A stretch of 64,000 nucleotides of DNA from Streptomyces sp. MP131-18 (GTDB taxonomy: Bacteria; Actinomycetota; Actinomycetes; Streptomycetales; Streptomycetaceae): positions 5,297,933 to 5,361,932 of the forward strand of contig NZ_LZNS01000001.1 in the NCBI RefSeq assembly GCF_001984575.1. Direction: 5' to 3'. Made by a program: the position numbers and the translations under genes. Of the stretch, positions 61,541 to 64,000 are shown piece after piece. Positions within the stretch are counted from its first letter, which is position 1; each line of letters opens with the position of its first letter. The notes beneath the pieces were generated by a model, which saw only the letters and a list, made by a program, of their open reading frames with translations, was not told the origin of the DNA and ran no database searches.

Positions 61541-62254
61541 TTGCCAGCGTCGCCAGCACATTCGCCCGTAGCCGTCGTCACCGGTGCCAATCGCGGCATC
61601 GGCCTCGAAGTCGTGCGCCGGCTCGCCGAGTCCGGCTACACGGCCGTGCTCGGCTCCCGCGACCCGGCCAAGGGCGAGGCCGCCGCCGAGCCGCTGATCC
61701 GGGCGGGCCTCGACGTGGTGCCGGCCGCACTCGACGTCGACGACGACGAGACCGTCACCGCGCTCGCGCGGTGGCTGACCGCCGAGTACGGGCGCTGCGA
61801 TGTCCTCGTCAACAACGCGGCGATCCTGTACGACACGTGGCAGCGCCCGGCCACCGCCGACCTGGACGTCGTCCGCCGGGCCCTGGAGACCAATCTGCTC
61901 GGCGCCTGGCGCACCGCCCAGGCGCTGGTCCCGCTGCTGCGCGACAGCCCGCACCCCCGCATCGTCAACGTATCGAGCGGCGGCGGCTCGATATCCGGGA
62001 TGGGCGCCGGCGCCCCCGCCTACTGCGTGTCGAAGGCCGCGCTCAACGCCTCGACCCGCATGCTCGCCGCCGATCTGCGCGGCCACGGCGTCCTGGTGAA
62101 CGCCGTCTGCCCCGGCTGGGTCGCCACCGACATGGGCGGCCCCGGCGGCCGGCCGGTGGCCGAGGGCGCCCGCAGCGTCATGTGGGCGGTCGAGCTGCCG
62201 GACAACGGGCCCACCGGCGGCTTCTTCCGCGACGGCCGCCCGCTGGACTGGTAG
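61541..62254 (+). CDS. Short-chain dehydrogenase/reductase (SDR)
   Basis: A 237-residue classical SDR. The NAD(P) site is VTGANRGIG, NNAA follows in VLVNNAAILYD, the catalytic Ser is in IVNVSSGGGS and the Tyr-Lys pair is in AYCVSKAAL. The sequence is close to carbonyl-reductase-like members (PGWVATDMGG). No ATG fits; TTG 61541 after GGGAGG at six-base spacing is the likely start. It probably reduces a carbonyl in the same pathway as the upstream SnoaL-like protein. Confidence 0.88.
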   Translation: MPASPAHSPVAVVTGANRGIGLEVVRRLAESGYTAVLGSRDPAKGEAAAEPLIRAGLDVVPAALDVDDDETVTALARWLTAEYGRCDVLVNNAAILYDTWQRPATADLDVVRRALETNLLGAWRTAQALVPLLRDSPHPRIVNVSSGGGSISGMGAGAPAYCVSKAALNASTRMLAADLRGHGVLVNAVCPGWVATDMGGPGGRPVAEGARSVMWAVELPDNGPTGGFFRDGRPLDW

Positions 62255-62425
62255 CCGACCCGGGAGGAACATCCGGTCCGGCGACACCTCGGGGGGTGTG
62301 CCGCCGGACCGGACGGGGCGGCCCGCGCCGGGGGTTCGCGGACGCCTGCGGGCTGCGGCGGCGGCGGAGCGGGGGCACGCCCGCGCCGGGCCGACGGCCC
62401 TGTCACCATGGCTCTCCCTGCCTCT

Positions 62426-63337
62426 TCAGCCGCGGGCCCGCTCCTTGCGGCGCGCCGCGGGGCGCTTCGCCTCCCGCCGCCCGCCCGCGTTGTCCTGCGC
62501 CAGGTCGGCCAGCAGCCGCAGCGCGATCTCGGACGGCGAGCCGGTCTCCGCGGTGAACACCGAAAGCCGCTGTCCGTCGTCGTTGGGCAGGCTCATCAGC
62601 TCGTTGGTGAGCGTCATCGGGCCGACGAGCGGGTGCTGGAAGTCCCGCGTGTTGCGCTCGCAGGAGCGCACCGGATGCACGGCCCACAGCGAGGCGAACT
62701 CCTTACTGCGCAGCGAGAGTTCCCCGACGAGCTTCTCCAGGTTCTGATCGTCGGGGTACTTTCCCACGGTCAGCCGCAGATCCGCGACCGTGTCGTGCGA
62801 CTTCTGCTTCCAGTCCGCGTACAGCTCGCGCGCATGCGGGTCGAGGAAGACCAGCCGCGCCACGTTCGGCCGGTCCGCCGCGCGCGCCGGGGCGTCGAAC
62901 GCCAGGTGGTCGGCCAGCAGCGCGTGCGCCGTCAGGTTCCACGTGAGGATGTCGCCGTAGCGGCCCACGACCAGCGCGGGCAGCCCGCCGAACGCGTCGA
63001 CCATCAACTGAACGCTCGGCCGCACCTGTTCCGGCTTGGTGCGGCGCCGGGTGCGGGACTTGCGCCGCGCCAGGCTGTGCAGGTGGGCGCGCTCCGTCGC
63101 GTCGAGTTGCAGCACGCGGGCCAGCGCGTCGAGCACCGCCTCCGAGGCGTTGGGGCTCTGGCCCTGTTCCAGCCTGGTGTAGTAGCCGACGCTGACGCCG
63201 GCCAGCTGCGCCAGCTCCTCGCGCCGCAGCCCCGGCACCCGCCGCAGGCCGCCGTAGTCGATGAGCCCCACGGCCTCCGGGCTCAGCCGCGCCCGCCGCG
63301 AGTGCAGGAATCTCCCGAGTTCCGTTCGCTGCTCCAT
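62426..63337 (-). CDS. MmyB-like XRE family regulator 2
   Basis: A 303-residue paralogue of the regulator at 55896. XRE domain (about 1-85; RREELAQLAGVSVGYYTRLEQGQ), then the MmyB ligand-binding domain (about 105-280; VVGRYGDILTWNLTAHALLADH, ARELYADWKQKSHDTVADLR, HPLVGPMTLTNELMSLPNDD). The C-terminus is basic (RREAKRPAARRKERARG). ATG 63337 follows GAGGGC. It is divergent from the partial PPOX gene at 63620, its probable target. Confidence 0.9.
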   Translation of the reverse strand: MEQRTELGRFLHSRRARLSPEAVGLIDYGGLRRVPGLRREELAQLAGVSVGYYTRLEQGQSPNASEAVLDALARVLQLDATERAHLHSLARRKSRTRRRTKPEQVRPSVQLMVDAFGGLPALVVGRYGDILTWNLTAHALLADHLAFDAPARAADRPNVARLVFLDPHARELYADWKQKSHDTVADLRLTVGKYPDDQNLEKLVGELSLRSKEFASLWAVHPVRSCERNTRDFQHPLVGPMTLTNELMSLPNDDGQRLSVFTAETGSPSEIALRLLADLAQDNAGGRREAKRPAARRKERARG

Positions 63338-63360
63338 GCCCTCAAGCATGCCCCGCGATC

Positions 63361-63403
63361 CCGCCGCCGTGCCTGCACCTGACAGGGGCAGGCACGGCGG
63401 CGG
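63361..63403. other. Perfect 16-bp inverted repeat upstream of MmyB-like regulator 2
   Basis: CCGCCGCCGTGCCTGC (63361-63376) is exactly complementary to 63388-63403, with an 11-base spacer. It sits 24 bp upstream of the regulator start, in a divergent promoter region where a terminator is not expected. It may be an operator or a relic of an upstream gene end. Confidence 0.6.
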
Positions 63404-63619
63404 CCGGAACGTCATGCTCCTTGCATGGCCACGCGTTCCTCATCCGGCAGGCTCGCGCGCACCTTTCGCGTGCGGGCGCGGAACGCCGCAACGTCAAGTG
63501 CACGTAGTGCACGGGGCATTGCTCCGTTTTCTGGGAGAGACCGCCGTCGAAAGGCAAGCTGTTGATGTCTCAGCACATCAATCTCGGCGGTAGTCGGAAA
63601 TTGCCTGGGAGGACGGAAC

Positions 63620-64000
63620 ATGAGCGGTTCCCCTGATGAGAAGGACATGGCCTTCGCGCTGCCGGAATCGGCTCGGCGCCTGATCGAGTCACCTGCGCTC
63701 GCCCACGTCGTCTCCCTCAATCCGGACGGCAGTCCGCACGTCACCGGCGTGTGGGTCGGCATGGACGGGGGAGACATCGTCTTCGCGTCGATGTACGCGT
63801 GGCGCAAGACGCAGAACCTCCAGCAGGACGAGCGGGTCGCCCTCACCATCGAGGGCGACGGATTCCACGGCAGCGGCCTGCGTGAATATCTGGTGGTGTA
63901 CGGCACCGCCGAAGTCACCGAGGGGGGCGCCTTCAGCCTGCTGCGGCGCCTCGCGCGCACCTACATGGGGCAGGACGCACAGTTCCCGCCCGATCAGTTG
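63620..64000 (+). CDS. PPOX class F420-dependent oxidoreductase (3' truncated by window edge)
   Basis: The first 127 residues are inside the window. ALPESARRLIESPALAHVVS, LNPDGSPHVTGVWVGMDGGD, FASMYAWRKTQNLQQDERVAL and REYLVVYGTAEVTEGG are diagnostic of the PPOX/FDOR-B F420-binding family (W-x-x-x-K-x-x-N-L region). These small split-barrel dimers reduce quinones or other substrates with F420H2. ATG 63620 follows GGGAGGACGGAAC. The frame is open to the last base. It is divergent from MmyB-like regulator 2. Confidence 0.9.
   Translation, partial: MSGSPDEKDMAFALPESARRLIESPALAHVVSLNPDGSPHVTGVWVGMDGGDIVFASMYAWRKTQNLQQDERVALTIEGDGFHGSGLREYLVVYGTAEVTEGGAFSLLRRLARTYMGQDAQFPPDQL

Noticed and set aside
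63261..63593. 110-codon + strand frame before the last gene
   Set aside because: Overlaps the MmyB-like gene start antisense and the inverted repeat; no ribosome site or domain.

Overview
The window is high-GC actinobacterial DNA, almost certainly from Streptomyces or a close relative. The support is a complete conservon (cvnABCD plus cytochromes P450), a GlgE maltosyltransferase locus, a DUF6243 protein, two ScbR/ArpA-type gamma-butyrolactone receptors with an autoregulatory-element (ARE) site, F420-type reductases, MmyB-type regulators, rare TTA (bldA) codons, and GTGA/ATGA stop-start overlaps. No rRNA, tRNA, CRISPR array or intact insertion sequence was recognised.

Layout. 1-6.1 kb: the end of a PL7-PL6 alginate lyase fusion, a DUF6243 protein, a PPOX flavoprotein, a membrane-anchored protein, a MerR regulator and an ABC exporter. 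6.3-11.6 kb: conservon cvnA-B-C-D with a CYP157-like P450 lacking ExxR and a CYP154-like P450 carrying a TTA codon. 11.6-17.3 kb: an MMPL transporter, a secreted SGNH esterase, and a phytanoyl-CoA dioxygenase-type oxygenase divergent from an AraC regulator. 17.4-33.8 kb: a terpene synthase, then a six-gene biosynthetic operon on the + strand. The operon encodes two multidomain PUFA/secondary-lipid-like synthases (FMN reductase-KS-AT-ACP-KR and KS-AT-DH-PPTase), a discrete ACP, an alpha/beta hydrolase, a glycosyltransferase and a zinc-ribbon methyltransferase. The genes suggest a glycosylated, methylated lipid or polyketide.

33.8-38.6 kb: a ricin-lectin membrane protein, FolD, a tautomerase-like/YHS protein, an M23 peptidase and a GNAT enzyme, with conspicuous palindromes in two intergenic regions. 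38.7-42.7 kb: a gamma-butyrolactone regulatory island with ARE-like sites, an IS701-type transposase homologue that has lost its first catalytic aspartates, and two tandem TetR receptors. No AfsA-type synthase is present. 42.7-47.8 kb: glgE-treS-mak on the minus strand (glucan and trehalose metabolism; no glgB here). 48.1-55.9 kb: a divergent, tightly coupled operon of DJ-1, ThDP enzyme, NTF2-like protein, a second DJ-1, AGE epimerase, GlgX and STAS protein. This combination is unfamiliar to me and is a good candidate for an undescribed carbohydrate pathway.

55.9-64 kb: two MmyB-type regulators, each divergent from a probable flavin/F420 oxidoreductase. They enclose tandem-EthD, muconolactone-isomerase-like, SnoaL-ankyrin, orphan HTH, SnoaL and SDR genes. 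An 18-bp palindromic site upstream of the LLM oxidoreductase at 56.9 kb is identical to one upstream of the transposase homologue at 39.1 kb. It may place both under the butyrolactone receptors, which is an inference.
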